A stretch of DNA of 64,000 bases from Lysobacter enzymogenes (lineage in GTDB: Bacteria > Pseudomonadota > Gammaproteobacteria > Xanthomonadales > Xanthomonadaceae): the NCBI RefSeq assembly GCF_017355525.1, contig NZ_CP067395.1, positions 1,860,001-1,924,000 of the forward strand, in the 5' to 3' direction. Under the pieces are notes generated by a model, which saw only the letters and a list, made by a program, of their open reading frames with translations, made no database searches and was not told the origin of the DNA. Positions 1-12,603 of the stretch are shown here, piece after piece. Position numbers and translations under genes: made by a program. Numbering within the stretch: the first letter of the stretch is position 1; every line of letters starts with the position of its first letter.

Positions 1-620
1 TGCTCGGCCCGGGCTGCGTGATCGGCGACGACTGCGCGGTCGGCGAAGGCTGCGAACTGGTCGCGCGGGTCACCCTGGTGACCCGGGTGCGCCTGGGCAA
101 GCGCGTGCTGATCCATCCCGGCGCGGTGCTTGGCGCCGACGGCTTCGGCCTGGCGATGGAAGCCGGGCGCTGGCTCAAGGTGCCGCAGCTCGGCGGGGTC
201 GAGATCGGCGACGACTGCGAGATCGGCGCCAACACCACCATCGACCGCGGCGCCATCGAGGACACCGTGCTCGAGGAAGACGTGCGCCTGGACAACCAGA
301 TCCAGATCGGCCACAACGTCCGCATCGGCGCGCACAGCGCGATGGCCGGCTGCTCGGCCGCGGCCGGCAGCGCCAAGATCGGCCGCTACTGCCTGATCGG
401 CGGCGGCGCCGGCGTGCTCGGCCATCTGGAGGTCTGCGACAAGGTCACCGTCACCGCGATGAGCTTGGTCACCAGCTCGATCCGCGAACCCGGCGAATAT
501 TCCTCGGGCACCCCGCTGATGGACAACCGCAGCTGGCGCAAGAACGCCGCGCGCTTCAAGCAGCTCGACGCGATCGCCCGGCGCACCCGCGGCGCGGGCG
601 GCGGCGGCGAAGAAAGCTGA
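1..620 (+). CDS. lpxD: LpxD, UDP-3-O-(3-hydroxyacyl)glucosamine N-acyltransferase (5' truncated by window edge)
   Basis: The open frame is read from base 3 and the true start lies upstream of the window. The visible part, about 205 residues, is a left-handed beta-helix of hexapeptide repeats (IGDDC, IGANT, IGHNV, IGRYC, IGGGA). The His of [16 protein letters not shown] matches the catalytic His of LpxD. The family enzyme transfers a 3-hydroxyacyl chain from acyl-ACP to the 2-amine of UDP-3-acyl-glucosamine, the third step of lipid A synthesis, in the cytoplasm. The C-terminal tail ([19 protein letters not shown]) is the helix typical of the family. It heads the lpxD-fabZ-lpxA-lpxB block. The N-terminal uridine-binding domain is not visible. 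Confidence 0.95.
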   Translation, partial: LGPGCVIGDDCAVGEGCELVARVTLVTRVRLGKRVLIHPGAVLGADGFGLAMEAGRWLKVPQLGGVEIGDDCEIGANTTIDRGAIEDTVLEEDVRLDNQIQIGHNVRIGAHSAMAGCSAAAGSAKIGRYCLIGGGAGVLGHLEVCDKVTVTAMSLVTSSIREPGEYSSGTPLMDNRSWRKNAARFKQLDAIARRTRGAGGGGEES

Positions 621-805
621 GCCCCCTGCCCGGCCCCGCGCCGCGCATACAATGGCGCCCCAGCCGCCCGGCCCCGCGCGGTCCATACGGTAGCGCCACA
701 CCCGCCGCGGAAACTGCGGGACAATGGCGCTCCGCGTCACACCACAAGGGTCGCCAGGCACGGCGGCCGCGAGCACAGGACGTGCGATAAAGGACGAAAG
801 ACAAG

Positions 806-1261
806 ATGAGCCAGACCCTGCGACTCCCGCTCGACGTGCCGGCGATCCAGCAACTGCTGCCGCACCGCTATCCGTTCCTGCTGATCGACCGCGTGCTCGA
901 ACTGGAACCCCACAAGCGCGTGCTCGCCATCAAGGGCGTGAGCTGCAACGAGCCCTTCTTCAACGGCCACTTCCCCGGCAACCCGGTCATGCCCGGCGTG
1001 CTGGTGATCGAGGCCCTGGCCCAGGCCGGCGGCCTGCTGACCCAGGTCTCGCACGGCGGCCTCGCCGACGGCCGCTCGTTCTACCTGGTCAAGGTCGACA
1101 ACGCGCGCTTCTCGCGCATGGTCGTGCCCGGCGACCGGCTCGAACTCGAGGTCAACCTCAAGCGCATGATCCGCAACATGGCGCTGTTCGACGGCGTCGC
1201 CCGGGTCGACGGCGAAGTCGTGGCCAGCGCCCAGATCATGTGCGCCGAAGCCAAGGAATGA
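806..1261 (+). CDS. fabZ: FabZ, 3-hydroxyacyl-ACP dehydratase
   Basis: At 151 residues this is the usual FabZ length. It is a hot-dog-fold enzyme with the [11 protein letters not shown] segment near residue 20 and the active-site motif [11 protein letters not shown]; His55 and Glu69 fit the catalytic pair. It dehydrates 3-hydroxyacyl-ACP to trans-2-enoyl-ACP in fatty-acid elongation and competes with LpxA/LpxD for 3-hydroxyacyl-ACP, which explains its place between these genes. The ATG follows AGGACGAAAGACAAG, an acceptable ribosome-binding site. The stop is 4 bases before lpxA, so the two are probably co-transcribed. The 185 bases after lpxD hold no other gene. Confidence 0.97.
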   Translation: MSQTLRLPLDVPAIQQLLPHRYPFLLIDRVLELEPHKRVLAIKGVSCNEPFFNGHFPGNPVMPGVLVIEALAQAGGLLTQVSHGGLADGRSFYLVKVDNARFSRMVVPGDRLELEVNLKRMIRNMALFDGVARVDGEVVASAQIMCAEAKE

Positions 1262-1265
1262 TCCG

Positions 1266-2048
1266 ATGAGCGCGACGATTCACCCCACCGCCTTCGTCGA
1301 TCCCGCCGCGACGCTCGGCGAAGGCGTCGTGGTCGGCGCGTTCTGCTACATCGGCGCCGAAGTCGAAGTCGGCGCCGGCACCGCGTTCGGTCCGCACTGC
1401 ACGATCCAAGGGCCGACCCGGATCGGCCGCGACAACCGCTTCCACGCCCAGTGCGGCATCGGCGGCGATCCGCAGGACAAGAAGTTCGCCGGCGAGCGCA
1501 CCGAACTGGTCATCGGCGACGGCAACCACTTCCGCGAGTTCGTCACCGTCAACCGCGGCACCGGCAACGGCGGCGGCGTCACCCGCATCGGCGACCGCAA
1601 CTGGCTGCTGGCCTACACCCACGTCGCCCACGATTGCCATATCGGCAACGACTGCGTGTTCTCCAACAACTCCACGCTCGCCGGCCACGTCACCGTCGAA
1701 GACCACGTCATCATGAGCGGCTTCTCCGGCGTGCATCAGTTCTGCCGGGTCGGCGCGCACGCCTTCATCGGCATGGGCGCGCTGGTCAACGGCGACGTCG
1801 CGCCGTTCCTGATGGTCGCCCAGGACGGCTACGGCCGCCCGCGCGGGATCAACGCCGAAGGCCTCAAGCGCCGCGGCTTCGGCCCCGAGCGCATCGCCGC
1901 GATCAAGCGCGCCTACCGCGCGGTGTTCATGTCCGGCGCCTCGCTCGAGGATGCGCGCGCCAAGCTCGAAGAGCTGGCCGCCGACAGCGCGGACGTGCGC
2001 GCGTTGCTGGACTTCATCGGCAGCGGCGAGCGCCCGCTGCTGCGCTGA
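1266..2048 (+). CDS. lpxA: LpxA, UDP-N-acetylglucosamine O-acyltransferase
   Basis: This 260-residue protein matches the family length. The hexapeptide-repeat beta-helix fills the first two thirds and a helical C-terminal domain follows. His122 in [11 protein letters not shown] aligns with the catalytic His125 of E. coli Lpx[10 protein letters not shown] and the NNSTLAGHV segment are also typical. It catalyses the first step of lipid A synthesis, acylating UDP-GlcNAc at the 3-position with 3-hydroxyacyl-ACP. It starts 4 bases after the fabZ stop, which indicates one operon and coupled translation. Confidence 0.97.
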   Translation: MSATIHPTAFVDPAATLGEGVVVGAFCYIGAEVEVGAGTAFGPHCTIQGPTRIGRDNRFHAQCGIGGDPQDKKFAGERTELVIGDGNHFREFVTVNRGTGNGGGVTRIGDRNWLLAYTHVAHDCHIGNDCVFSNNSTLAGHVTVEDHVIMSGFSGVHQFCRVGAHAFIGMGALVNGDVAPFLMVAQDGYGRPRGINAEGLKRRGFGPERIAAIKRAYRAVFMSGASLEDARAKLEELAADSADVRALLDFIGSGERPLLR

Positions 2049-2058
2049 GCGCGCGAAG

Positions 2059-2553
2059 ATGGACGCGGTGCGGCGGCTGCGCATCGGTTCGGTCGGGTTC
2101 GAATACACGATCGAAGCGCGCGACTACCGAATCGAGATCGGCGAGATCTTCGTCGACGAACGTCCGCTCGCGCACTGGCTCGGCGATGTCCGTCATATGG
2201 GCAACTGCCACACCGACCTCGACCCGCGCACTCCCGCCAAGCGCCGCGAAGCGGCGCGGGCCATCTATCTCGGCCTCGCGCCCGCCGACAACCAGAACGA
2301 AAGCGGCCGGCTGGTGCTGTACCGTTGCCACTGCGGCTGCGATTACTGCGGGGTCGTGTCCTGCGAGCTGAAGTTCGACGGCGATCACGTTGTATGGGAT
2401 CGGTTGACCTACGAAAGCGACGACGGCCCCATGCTCGAACGCGATCCGCACGAAGATCCCGCGGACAGCCTGTTTCCCCCGAATGGTCCGCAGCGCTTCG
2501 TCTTCGACCGCGCCCAATACCAGGCCGAACTGGAACGTCATTTCGCCCAATGA
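2059..2553 (+). CDS. Uncharacterised Cys-rich protein inside the lpx operon
   Basis: I do not recognise this 164-residue protein. It starts with ATG 10 bases after the lpxA stop, and its stop overlaps the lpxB start by 4 bases (ATGA), so it is almost certainly translated with the lipid A genes. There is no signal peptide or membrane segment. The middle holds a dense Cys cluster, C90-H-C92-G-C94-D-Y-C97-G, then C102, and C50 lies in MGNCHTD. The cluster resembles a metal site or a disulfide/redox patch and is followed by DGDHVVWDRLTYES. It is acidic overall with a few aromatic residues near the C-terminus. It is not part of the canonical lpx operon. Function unknown; a small metal-binding or immunity-type protein is only a guess. 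Confidence 0.8.
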   Translation: MDAVRRLRIGSVGFEYTIEARDYRIEIGEIFVDERPLAHWLGDVRHMGNCHTDLDPRTPAKRREAARAIYLGLAPADNQNESGRLVLYRCHCGCDYCGVVSCELKFDGDHVVWDRLTYESDDGPMLERDPHEDPADSLFPPNGPQRFVFDRAQYQAELERHFAQ

Positions 2554-3791
2554 ACGCCGCCAAGCCCGCCGCCGTCGACCCCGCCCGCATCGACGAAATC
2601 TTTCCCGCCGCGCCCCCGCCGCCGCCGCGTTTCGCCCTGATCGCCGGCGAAGCCTCCGGCGACCTGCTCGGCGCGGGACTCATCGAGGAACTCAAGCGCC
2701 GCTACCCGGGCGCCGAGTTCGTCGGCGTCGGCGGCGAGCAGATGCGCGCGGCCGGCATGGACACCTGGTTCGACGCCGGCGAACTGGCGGTCATGGGGCT
2801 CAGCGAAGTGCTCAAGCACCTGCCGCGGCTGCTGCGCCTGCGCCGCGACGTGCGCCAGCGCATCCTCGACTGGAAGCCCGACGCCTTCATCGGCATCGAC
2901 GCGCCGGACTTCAATCTCGGGGTGGAGCGCTGGCTCAAGCAGCGCGGCGTGCGCACCGTGCACTACGTCAGCCCGTCGGTGTGGGCGTGGCGGCGCAAGC
3001 GCGCGCAGAAGATCGGGCGCAGCGCCGACCGGGTGCTGTGCCTGTTCCCGATGGAGCCGCCGATCTACGCCGAATACGGCGTCGACGCGCGCTTCGTCGG
3101 CCATCCGCTCGCCGACGAAATGCCGGTGCAGCCCGACCGCGACGGCGCGCGCATGACCCTGGGCCTGGACGACGAGGCGCCGATCCTGGCGATGCTGCCG
3201 GGTTCGCGCGTCGGCGAGATCGAAACCCTGGCCGGCGATTTCATCGCCTGCGCCGCGTTGCTGCTGGCGGCCGAGCCGCGCCTGGGCATCGTCGCGCCGA
3301 TGGCCGGCGCGCGCGCGCGCGCCGCGTTCGAGCGCATCCTCGCCGCGCATCCCGACGGCGAACGCGTGCGCCGCGCGCTGCGCATCGTCGACCGCGGCGC
3401 GCGTACGGTGATGGTCGCCAGCGACGCGGTGCTGCTGGCTTCGGGCACCGCCACCCTGGAAGCGATGCTGGCCAAGCGGCCGATGGTGGTCGCCTACAAG
3501 GTGTCGCCGCTGACCTACACCCTGGTCAAGCGGCTGGGCATGCTCAAGGTCGATCACTACGCGCTGCCGAACGTGCTCGCCGGCGAGGCGGTGGTGCCGG
3601 AGCTGATGCAGCACGACTGCACCCCGGAAAATCTCGCCGGCGCGACCCTGCGCTGGCTGCGCGACCCGGCCGCGAGCGCGGCTTTGCTGCCGAAGTTCCA
3701 GCGCATCCACCTGGAGCTCAAGCGCGACGCCTCGGCGCGCGCGGCCGACGCGATCGCCGAGCTGATCGGCGAGAATGCCGGCGCGAGCTGA
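2550..3791 (+). CDS. lpxB: LpxB, lipid A disaccharide synthase
   Basis: This 413-residue GT-B glycosyltransferase carries the N-terminal signature [17 protein letters not shown] and the conserved [15 protein letters not shown] segment. The C-terminal half has [12 protein letters not shown] and [20 protein letters not shown], typical of the family. It condenses UDP-2,3-diacylglucosamine with lipid X to form the lipid A disaccharide at the inner face of the inner membrane. The ATG overlaps the stop of the preceding gene. An unusual Pro-rich N-terminal extension of about 30 residues ([17 protein letters not shown]) precedes the core, as in related Xanthomonadaceae. The 3' end overlaps rnhB by 17 bases. 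Confidence 0.97.
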   Translation: MNAAKPAAVDPARIDEIFPAAPPPPPRFALIAGEASGDLLGAGLIEELKRRYPGAEFVGVGGEQMRAAGMDTWFDAGELAVMGLSEVLKHLPRLLRLRRDVRQRILDWKPDAFIGIDAPDFNLGVERWLKQRGVRTVHYVSPSVWAWRRKRAQKIGRSADRVLCLFPMEPPIYAEYGVDARFVGHPLADEMPVQPDRDGARMTLGLDDEAPILAMLPGSRVGEIETLAGDFIACAALLLAAEPRLGIVAPMAGARARAAFERILAAHPDGERVRRALRIVDRGARTVMVASDAVLLASGTATLEAMLAKRPMVVAYKVSPLTYTLVKRLGMLKVDHYALPNVLAGEAVVPELMQHDCTPENLAGATLRWLRDPAASAALLPKFQRIHLELKRDASARAADAIAELIGENAGAS

Positions 3792-4452
3792 CCTCGCCCT
3801 CCCTACTCCGAATCCGCCGCTCTCCGTGCTCCCGACCGACGCCCCCGCCGCACCCCGCCCGCGCGCCAGGCCGCGCCTTATCGCCGGCGTCGACGAAGCC
3901 GGCCGCGGCCCGCTCGCCGGGCCGGTCGCGGTGGCGGCGGTGATCCTGAATCCGCGCCGCCGCATCGACGGCCTGGACGACTCCAAGAAACTGACCGAAG
4001 CGCGGCGCGAGGCGCTGTTCCCGCTGATCCAGGAACGCGCGCTGGCGTGGCGGATCGAGTTCGTCGAGGTCGAGGAAATCGACCGCATCAACATCTTCCA
4101 GGCGACCATGACCGGCATGTGCCGCGCGCTGCTGGCGCTGACGCCGCAGGCCGAACTGGCGCGGGTCGACGGCAATCATCTGCCCGAGGGCCTGCCGTGC
4201 CGCGGCGAGGCGCTGGTCGGCGGCGACGCGATCGAGCCTTCGATCATGGCCGCCTCGATCCTGGCCAAGGTCGCGCGCGACCGGCTGATGCAACAGTTGC
4301 ACGAAACCTGGCCGCAGTACGGCTTCGACCGCCACAAGGGCTATTCGACCGCCGCGCACCTGGCCGCGCTGCAGGCGCACGGGCCGTGCCCGCAGCACCG
4401 GCGCAGCTTCGCGCCGGTGCGGATCGAGGCGGAGCAGCGTTCGCTGTTCTGA
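3775..4452 (+). CDS. rnhB: RNase HII
   Basis: The protein has 225 residues from the ATG at 3775. RNase HII motifs are intact: [14 protein letters not shown] with the first catalytic acidic residues, [11 protein letters not shown], the [18 protein letters not shown] segment with further acidic residues, and the HKGYSTAAH block. It cleaves the RNA strand of RNA-DNA hybrids, including single misincorporated ribonucleotides. The first 30 or so residues are non-conserved and Pro-rich, so a GTG start near 3826 is also possible. The overlap with lpxB fits the common lpxB-rnhB-dnaE order. Confidence 0.96.
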   Translation: MPARADLALPTPNPPLSVLPTDAPAAPRPRARPRLIAGVDEAGRGPLAGPVAVAAVILNPRRRIDGLDDSKKLTEARREALFPLIQERALAWRIEFVEVEEIDRINIFQATMTGMCRALLALTPQAELARVDGNHLPEGLPCRGEALVGGDAIEPSIMAASILAKVARDRLMQQLHETWPQYGFDRHKGYSTAAHLAALQAHGPCPQHRRSFAPVRIEAEQRSLF

Positions 4453-4484
4453 GGCGGTGCGCTCTGCCGCTGCGCTCGGCGGGT

Positions 4485-4574
4485 GTTGTGCGAGGGCCTT
4501 CGGGCCTGGCGCTTTTCCACCGGCTCGCTGCGGTCTGAAACAAAAACGTCGGGCCGGAGGGCCCTCGCACAACA
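4485..4574. repeat. REP-like element pair, family C (inverted)
   Basis: The 320-base gap after rnhB holds two inverted, imperfect copies of an intergenic repeat: TTGTGCGAGGGCCTTCGGGCC at the left and its near reverse complement, GGCCGGAGGGCCCTCGCACAA, at the right, about 50 bases apart. Each half has its own small palindrome. Related copies lie near 12440-12595, 25001, 41397-41475, 43970 and 62270. The pair could form a long hairpin downstream of rnhB. No gene is seen in the rest of the gap. Confidence 0.75.
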
Positions 4575-4772
4575 GCCCAGCTCCCGGCTCCCAGGCGAGC
4601 CCCTGCGCCTGAACGCCCAGGCGTGCCACAGGTCACAACGACTTCAGACCCGCGCGCGCAGACTGCCGCCAGGCGCACAGTCGGCCACACTCCCAACGCA
4701 CCGGTCCGCGTCGTATTCCGGCCCGCGACGCGAACCTCCCCGCCCCGCGACGGGCCGGATACGAGGTGTTCC

Positions 4773-5405
4773 ATGCGCATGCCTCACCCCACCCCGACCG
4801 CCGAGCCGCTGCCGTTCGAGCGCGCTCCGCCGCCGCACCACCAGCAACCCTACGAGCCGGCGATGACGCTGCGCCCGGCGGCGATCGCCGCGTTCGACGC
4901 GCTGGTCCACGAGCTCCACCCCGACGCCGCCCGGGTCGACGCCGACCGCCTGCAGCGGCTCGCCGCGTGGCTGGCCGGCCTGCCGCCGAGCCAGGCCCGG
5001 CGCGTGGTCGACGAGCGCCTGCAATGCCTGCAGGACCTGCGCGCGATGGCCCACGACCCGGCCTGGGACTGCGAACCGGCGCTGCGCCGGCGGCTCGAGC
5101 GCCTGTTCGCCTACGTCGAACAGGACGAGGACCTGATCCCCGACCGGGTGCCGCTGCTCGGCCTGCTCGACGACGTACTGCTGATCGAGCTGACCTGGCC
5201 CGCGTTCGCCGCCGAGGCCGACGACTACCGCGACTTCTGCGCCTACCGCCGGCTCGAGCATCCCCCCGGCGACGCCGCCGCGCAGCGCGCCGCGTGGGTG
5301 CGCGACCGTCTCGCCGAGCTGGCCCTGCTGCAACACCACGCGCGCATCAGCGACAGCCACTACGCCAACGGCCGCACGCCCGAGCCGGTGTTCCGGGTCA
5401 CGTAA
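4773..5405 (+). CDS. DUF1232/YkvA-like protein
   Basis: The protein has 210 residues. The only recognisable part is residues 107-145, where YVEQDEDLIPDRVPLLGLLDD matches the DUF1232/YkvA signature (a Y...D-L-I-P-D segment then a G-L-L-D-D turn). That short domain is usually membrane-associated in small proteins of unknown function. Here it is embedded in a longer, mainly helical, charged protein without an obvious membrane span. The chosen ATG is preceded by GAGGTG; Met31 is an alternative start. It lies between rnhB and dnaE on the same strand but is separated from each by more than 300 bases with repeats, so it may be its own transcription unit. Function unknown. Confidence 0.75.
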   Translation: MRMPHPTPTAEPLPFERAPPPHHQQPYEPAMTLRPAAIAAFDALVHELHPDAARVDADRLQRLAAWLAGLPPSQARRVVDERLQCLQDLRAMAHDPAWDCEPALRRRLERLFAYVEQDEDLIPDRVPLLGLLDDVLLIELTWPAFAAEADDYRDFCAYRRLEHPPGDAAAQRAAWVRDRLAELALLQHHARISDSHYANGRTPEPVFRVT

Positions 5406-5419
5406 GCCAGGCACGCCCC

Positions 5420-5507
5420 CTGTAGGAGCGGCGCGAGCCGCGACCGCGACACCGCGCCTGCGACGCGACCGGCTACCCCGCAGTCGCGGCTCGCGCCGCT
5501 CCTACAG
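5420..5507. repeat. REP-like GTAG element pair, family A (inverted)
   Basis: Two copies in opposite orientation: TGTAGGAGCGGCGCGAGCCG from 5421, and its reverse complement ending at 5507. Each begins with the GTAG tetranucleotide and has a GCGGC-GCGA-GCCGC stem-loop. The same element occurs at about 15113-15196, 33872-33902, 34522-34607 and 53496-53524. This arrangement is that of REP/BIME elements in Pseudomonas and Stenotrophomonas. The rest of the 362-base gap to dnaE shows no gene. Confidence 0.85.
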
Positions 5508-5767
5508 TCGAAACATCGCACCGTCGCGGTGTCTGGACGCGCCGCGACGCGCGAGCGCACCGTTCGCACCGCCGCACGATTCCCAATGCGGCGAAATCCG
5601 CCGCGCGCCCGCCATCGACCGCTGTCAAGCCTTGCCCCGCGCCGCCGGGCTGATACCCTGCAATCCGGCACTTTCCCCGCCGCGCCCACCGCCGTCCCGG
5701 GCTCCCGCCGCCAAGGCGCGAACGTCCCGGCGCGGCCCTTCCCGGCACGGCCGCAGACCCGGTACGC

Positions 5768-9310
<3,543 letters not shown>

Positions 9311-9481
9311 GCGCTGCGTCGCATCGGTTCGGCGAAAGCGGCAACGAGTCAAGCGCCCGGGCGCAACCCCGTTGCCGTTGCCGCGCGAACCGCTTCGCAG
9401 TTTCCGTACCTGTCCCATGCCTATCGGTACGGTCGCGCCGCCTAGGCTAGACTGTGCCCTTCCAAGGCCCACGGCCCACGC

Positions 9482-10441
9482 ATGAACCCGAACTACCTCG
9501 ACTTCGAGCAGCCCATCGCCGACCTGGAAGCCAAGATCCAGGAGCTGCGCCATGCCAGCAGCGGCCCGGCGGTCGACATCGACACCGAAATCCACGCCCT
9601 GCAGGACAAGCTGCGCCTGCGCACCGCGCAGATCTTCCGCGACCTCTCGTCGTGGCAGATTTCCCAGCTCGCCCGCCACCCGGCCCGGCCGTACACGCTC
9701 GATTACGTGCGGGTGATGTGCGACGAGTTCCAGGAACTGGCCGGCGACCGCGCCTTCGCCGACGACAACGCCATCGTCGGCGGCCTGGCCCGCATCGCCG
9801 GGCGCAGCGTAGTCGTGGTCGGCCACCAGAAGGGCCGCGACACCAAGAGCAAGATCAAGCGCAACTTCGGCATGCCGCGCCCGGAGGGCTACCGCAAGGC
9901 GCTGCGGCTGATGAAGCTGGCCGAGCGCTTCGGCCTGCCGCTGCTGACCTTCATCGACACCGCCGGCGCGTGGCCGGGCATCGACGCGGAAGAACGCGGC
10001 CAGTCCGAAGCCATCGCGCGCAATCTGATGGAGATGGCCGGGCTCAAGATTCCGGTGATCTGCACCGTGATCGGCGAAGGCGGCTCCGGCGGCGCGCTCG
10101 CGATCGGCGTCGGCGACCGCACCCTGATGCTCGAATACAGCACCTACTCGGTCATCACCCCTGAAGGCTGCGCCTCGATCCTGTGGAAGACCGCCGACAA
10201 GGCCAAGGACGCGGCCGAACAGCTCGGCCTGACCGCCAAGCGCCTGTCCGAGCTCGGCCTGATCGACAAGATCGTGCGCGAGCCGATCGGCGGCGCGCAC
10301 CGCAACCCGAAGCAGATGGCGACGCGCCTGAAGGCCGTGCTGATCAACGAACTCGAAGCGCTGGACAACGTGCCGGTCGACGAGTTGCTGCAGCGCCGCT
10401 ACGAGCGGCTGCGCGGCTACGGCGCGTACGAAGCCGCCTGA
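9482..10441 (+). CDS. accA: AccA, acetyl-CoA carboxylase carboxyltransferase alpha subunit
   Basis: This 319-residue protein has the family length. It begins [20 protein letters not shown] with a coiled-coil N-terminal helix. The crotonase-fold core has the [20 protein letters not shown] and [15 protein letters not shown] motifs. With AccD it transfers the carboxyl group from biotin to acetyl-CoA, making malonyl-CoA for fatty-acid synthesis, so it pairs functionally with fabZ upstream. A hairpin terminator follows at 10490. In many relatives tilS is next, but here two minus-strand genes intervene. Confidence 0.98.
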   Translation: MNPNYLDFEQPIADLEAKIQELRHASSGPAVDIDTEIHALQDKLRLRTAQIFRDLSSWQISQLARHPARPYTLDYVRVMCDEFQELAGDRAFADDNAIVGGLARIAGRSVVVVGHQKGRDTKSKIKRNFGMPRPEGYRKALRLMKLAERFGLPLLTFIDTAGAWPGIDAEERGQSEAIARNLMEMAGLKIPVICTVIGEGGSGGALAIGVGDRTLMLEYSTYSVITPEGCASILWKTADKAKDAAEQLGLTAKRLSELGLIDKIVREPIGGAHRNPKQMATRLKAVLINELEALDNVPVDELLQRRYERLRGYGAYEAA

Positions 10442-10489
10442 GAAGCGCAGCGGCACGAAGCCGCGCCCCTGAAACGCGCGATCCGCACC

Positions 10490-10519
10490 ACGACGGCCGG
10501 GCCTCTGCCCGGCCGTCGT
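10490..10519 (+). terminator. Rho-independent terminator after accA
   Basis: A perfect 13-base stem (ACGACGGCCGGGC paired with its complement) with a CTCT loop lies 49 bases after the accA stop and is followed by CGTTTG. The T tract is short. It may also serve the convergent gene ending at 10548. Confidence 0.75.
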
Positions 10520-10547
10520 CGTTTGCGGACTTCAACGCTTGCCGACC

Positions 10548-12071
10548 TCAGTGCTCCAGCACGCTGATGCTGGTGTTGTAGACCGAATCGGCCGTCCACG
10601 GTGAACGATTGCCGACGCCGAGCGTGAACTGCAAGGTCTTGCCGCTGATGTCGCCGAGATCGAAGTACCGCATCGGCACCAGCGCGCCGGGACACCAGCT
10701 GCGCGGATTGCTGGTGTTGTTGTTGCGGAAGATCCCGGGATTGCCGCGCGGGCTGTACTGCTCGTAGCTCGCGCAATCGATCTTGGTGCTGAAAGTGGCG
10801 ATCTGCGCGCCGTTGAACTTCACGCTGACATTCGTGTTGGTGTACTCCTGCCCGCCCGACGATGCGCCGTAACCGGCGATGCTGACCGCCAGCGTGGCGA
10901 TGCCGAGGTTGGCGGTGTGCGAGACCGTGCCGGTGGCGATGCTGTCGTCGGTTTCCGGCGAACGCGACAGCAGGCTGATGACGTCCGGGTCGCCGCCGGC
11001 GCTGAGCGGCTTCTTCGACACCAGCGCGAGCGAATACTTGAACCCGACCTCGGCGATCGCCGGATCGGTGACGCCGTGCTGCTGGCAGGCGTCGCTGCCG
11101 TACTGCGGGTTGGAACCGCCGCTGATGCCGACCCAGATGTCGCGGTCCGGATTGGCCAGCGCCGCCGCGTACGGATCCATCGCCGCGTCGGGATACACGC
11201 GCGTGGCCTTGGCGCCTTGCCACATGTCGCTGAACGGCGAAATGAAGTCGGTGAAGGTCACCCGCGGCGTGTCCACCGTCGGCGTCTGGCCTTTCGGCAG
11301 GTTGATGAAGAACGCCGAAGCGAAGCGGTCGTAGGGATCGCACTGGGCGTGATAGGTGATGCGCAGGGCGACGTCGTCGCCGATGCCGGCCTTTTCCGCA
11401 TCGCTGAGCTTGCGCGCGAACTCGGTGCCGCGCTTCCACATCAGCAGCCCCGGCGGCGGCGTGTAGGTGGTCGGCTCGGTGCTGCGGTAGATGCCGAACT
11501 GCGGCACCTGGTCGAGCACCAGCACCACCCGTTCGGCCGGCGCCGCGGCGTCGTGCGCCTCGAATTCGTAGATGCGCGCGGCGCTGTCGCTGCCCTGGGT
11601 CGGGGTGGCGATGTTGAGCCGCGCATAGCGCGCGTCGACCGCGCCGACGTTGTGGGTGGTGACGTTGTCGGTGTTGTTGCTGACCGTCGCCGCGGTGGTC
11701 CAGGCCGATCCGTCGGCGGACACCTGGATGTTGAAGTTGCGGGTGTTGAACGCGGCCGGCTCGCCGCCGGCGCCGGCATGCCGGACCACGAAGCTGGCGA
11801 TGCGCTTGCTCGCGCCGAGGTCGACCTGCAGCCACTTGCTCGACGCCGACGAACAGAACTTGTCGGCATTGCCGCCGGACACGCTGCCGTTGACCGCCTT
11901 GGCCGGGGTTTCGTTGCCGTTGCAGGAGGCCGAGCCGGTCGCGGGCTTGTTCAAGGCGAGATTGGCGGCCGCTGCGGCGCCGGCGAATCCCAGGCACAGG
12001 CACACGCCGGCGGCGGACGCCGTCCATTGCGCATGCCGCCGATACACTGCCGATCGCGCTTTCGAACGCAT
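10548..12071 (-). CDS. Secreted F5/8 type C + PNGase F-like protein
   Basis: The protein has 507 residues. The start is ATG at 12071, preceded by GGGAGG at good spacing. Residues 1-36 form a signal peptide ending in an Ala run. Residues 37-173 are a discoidin/F5-8 type C carbohydrate-binding domain (NLALNKPATGSASC, KWLQVDLGASKRIASFVV, RYARLNI). Residues 180-507 resemble the two jelly-roll domains of peptide-N-glycosidase F: C244-D-P-Y-D248-R-F fits the CDEWDRY site holding catalytic Asp60, and SWCPGALVPMRYFDL fits the conserved GWCPGMAVPTR strand. At the Glu206 site (GCAEWC) the sequence is C433-A-S-Y-E437, so the Glu is shifted by two positions or replaced. The family enzyme removes N-glycans from glycoproteins. 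Secretion plus a sugar-binding domain suits attack on eukaryotic or microbial glycans. Deglycosidase activity is inferred. Confidence 0.75.
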   Translation of the reverse strand: MRSKARSAVYRRHAQWTASAAGVCLCLGFAGAAAAANLALNKPATGSASCNGNETPAKAVNGSVSGGNADKFCSSASSKWLQVDLGASKRIASFVVRHAGAGGEPAAFNTRNFNIQVSADGSAWTTAATVSNNTDNVTTHNVGAVDARYARLNIATPTQGSDSAARIYEFEAHDAAAPAERVVLVLDQVPQFGIYRSTEPTTYTPPPGLLMWKRGTEFARKLSDAEKAGIGDDVALRITYHAQCDPYDRFASAFFINLPKGQTPTVDTPRVTFTDFISPFSDMWQGAKATRVYPDAAMDPYAAALANPDRDIWVGISGGSNPQYGSDACQQHGVTDPAIAEVGFKYSLALVSKKPLSAGGDPDVISLLSRSPETDDSIATGTVSHTANLGIATLAVSIAGYGASSGGQEYTNTNVSVKFNGAQIATFSTKIDCASYEQYSPRGNPGIFRNNNTSNPRSWCPGALVPMRYFDLGDISGKTLQFTLGVGNRSPWTADSVYNTSISVLEH

Positions 12072-12603
12072 GGTGCCTCCCGATGAGGTGAACGCCGGAC
12101 GAGACGGCCGCGCGGGATTGCGCGGACGCTGACTGGATTGCGCAGACATCGCGTCGCGGGTTTTCCGTCGTCCAAAAAACGCGGAAAAATCCAAACTCCG
12201 CGGAACCTCGCAAACGCCGCGAACGGCAGGACCGGATCGCTCGGCTTGCGCGCGATGCGGCCGGCGGCGCCGGCGCGCGCATCGCGTGCGTCGATCATCG
12301 CGAATGCGTTGGCCGCGTGTTCCGGCGCGCGCCACGGATCGCGCGGAGGCGCGTGATGTCTTGCACAGATCGGGAAAAAAGCTGCGTGTGCGTGCGCTAG
12401 TCGGAAAGCTGAACATCGCGACGGGCTGAGCGGACGGCATAAGGCCTGAAGGCCCTCTCGCAAAGTCAGAGGCCTGAAGGCCTTGTCGCAACGGCATCGG
12501 GCCTGAAGCGCCTCCCGCAAGAACATCGCCGGCGCCGCAGCACCGATGCTCTCGTGGGAGGGTCTTCAGGCCCGACGCTTTCGCTCAGCGAAGACGCGCC
12601 CGG
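12072..12603. repeat. Gene-free stretch with four family C REP-like copies (12440-12595)
   Basis: No convincing gene lies in this 532-base gap. The left half holds the promoter region of the secreted PNGase F-like gene. From about 12440 there are four related palindromic repeats: AAGGCCTGAAGGCCCTCTCGC, a second with GGCCTGAAGGCCTTGTCGC, a third with GGGCCTGAAGCGCCTCCCGC, and one in opposite orientation, GTGGGAGGGTCTTCAGGCCC, at about 12555. The core is a GGCC-TTCA-GGCC hairpin behind GTGGGAG. The group sits just downstream of the Old Yellow Enzyme gene. Confidence 0.75.
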
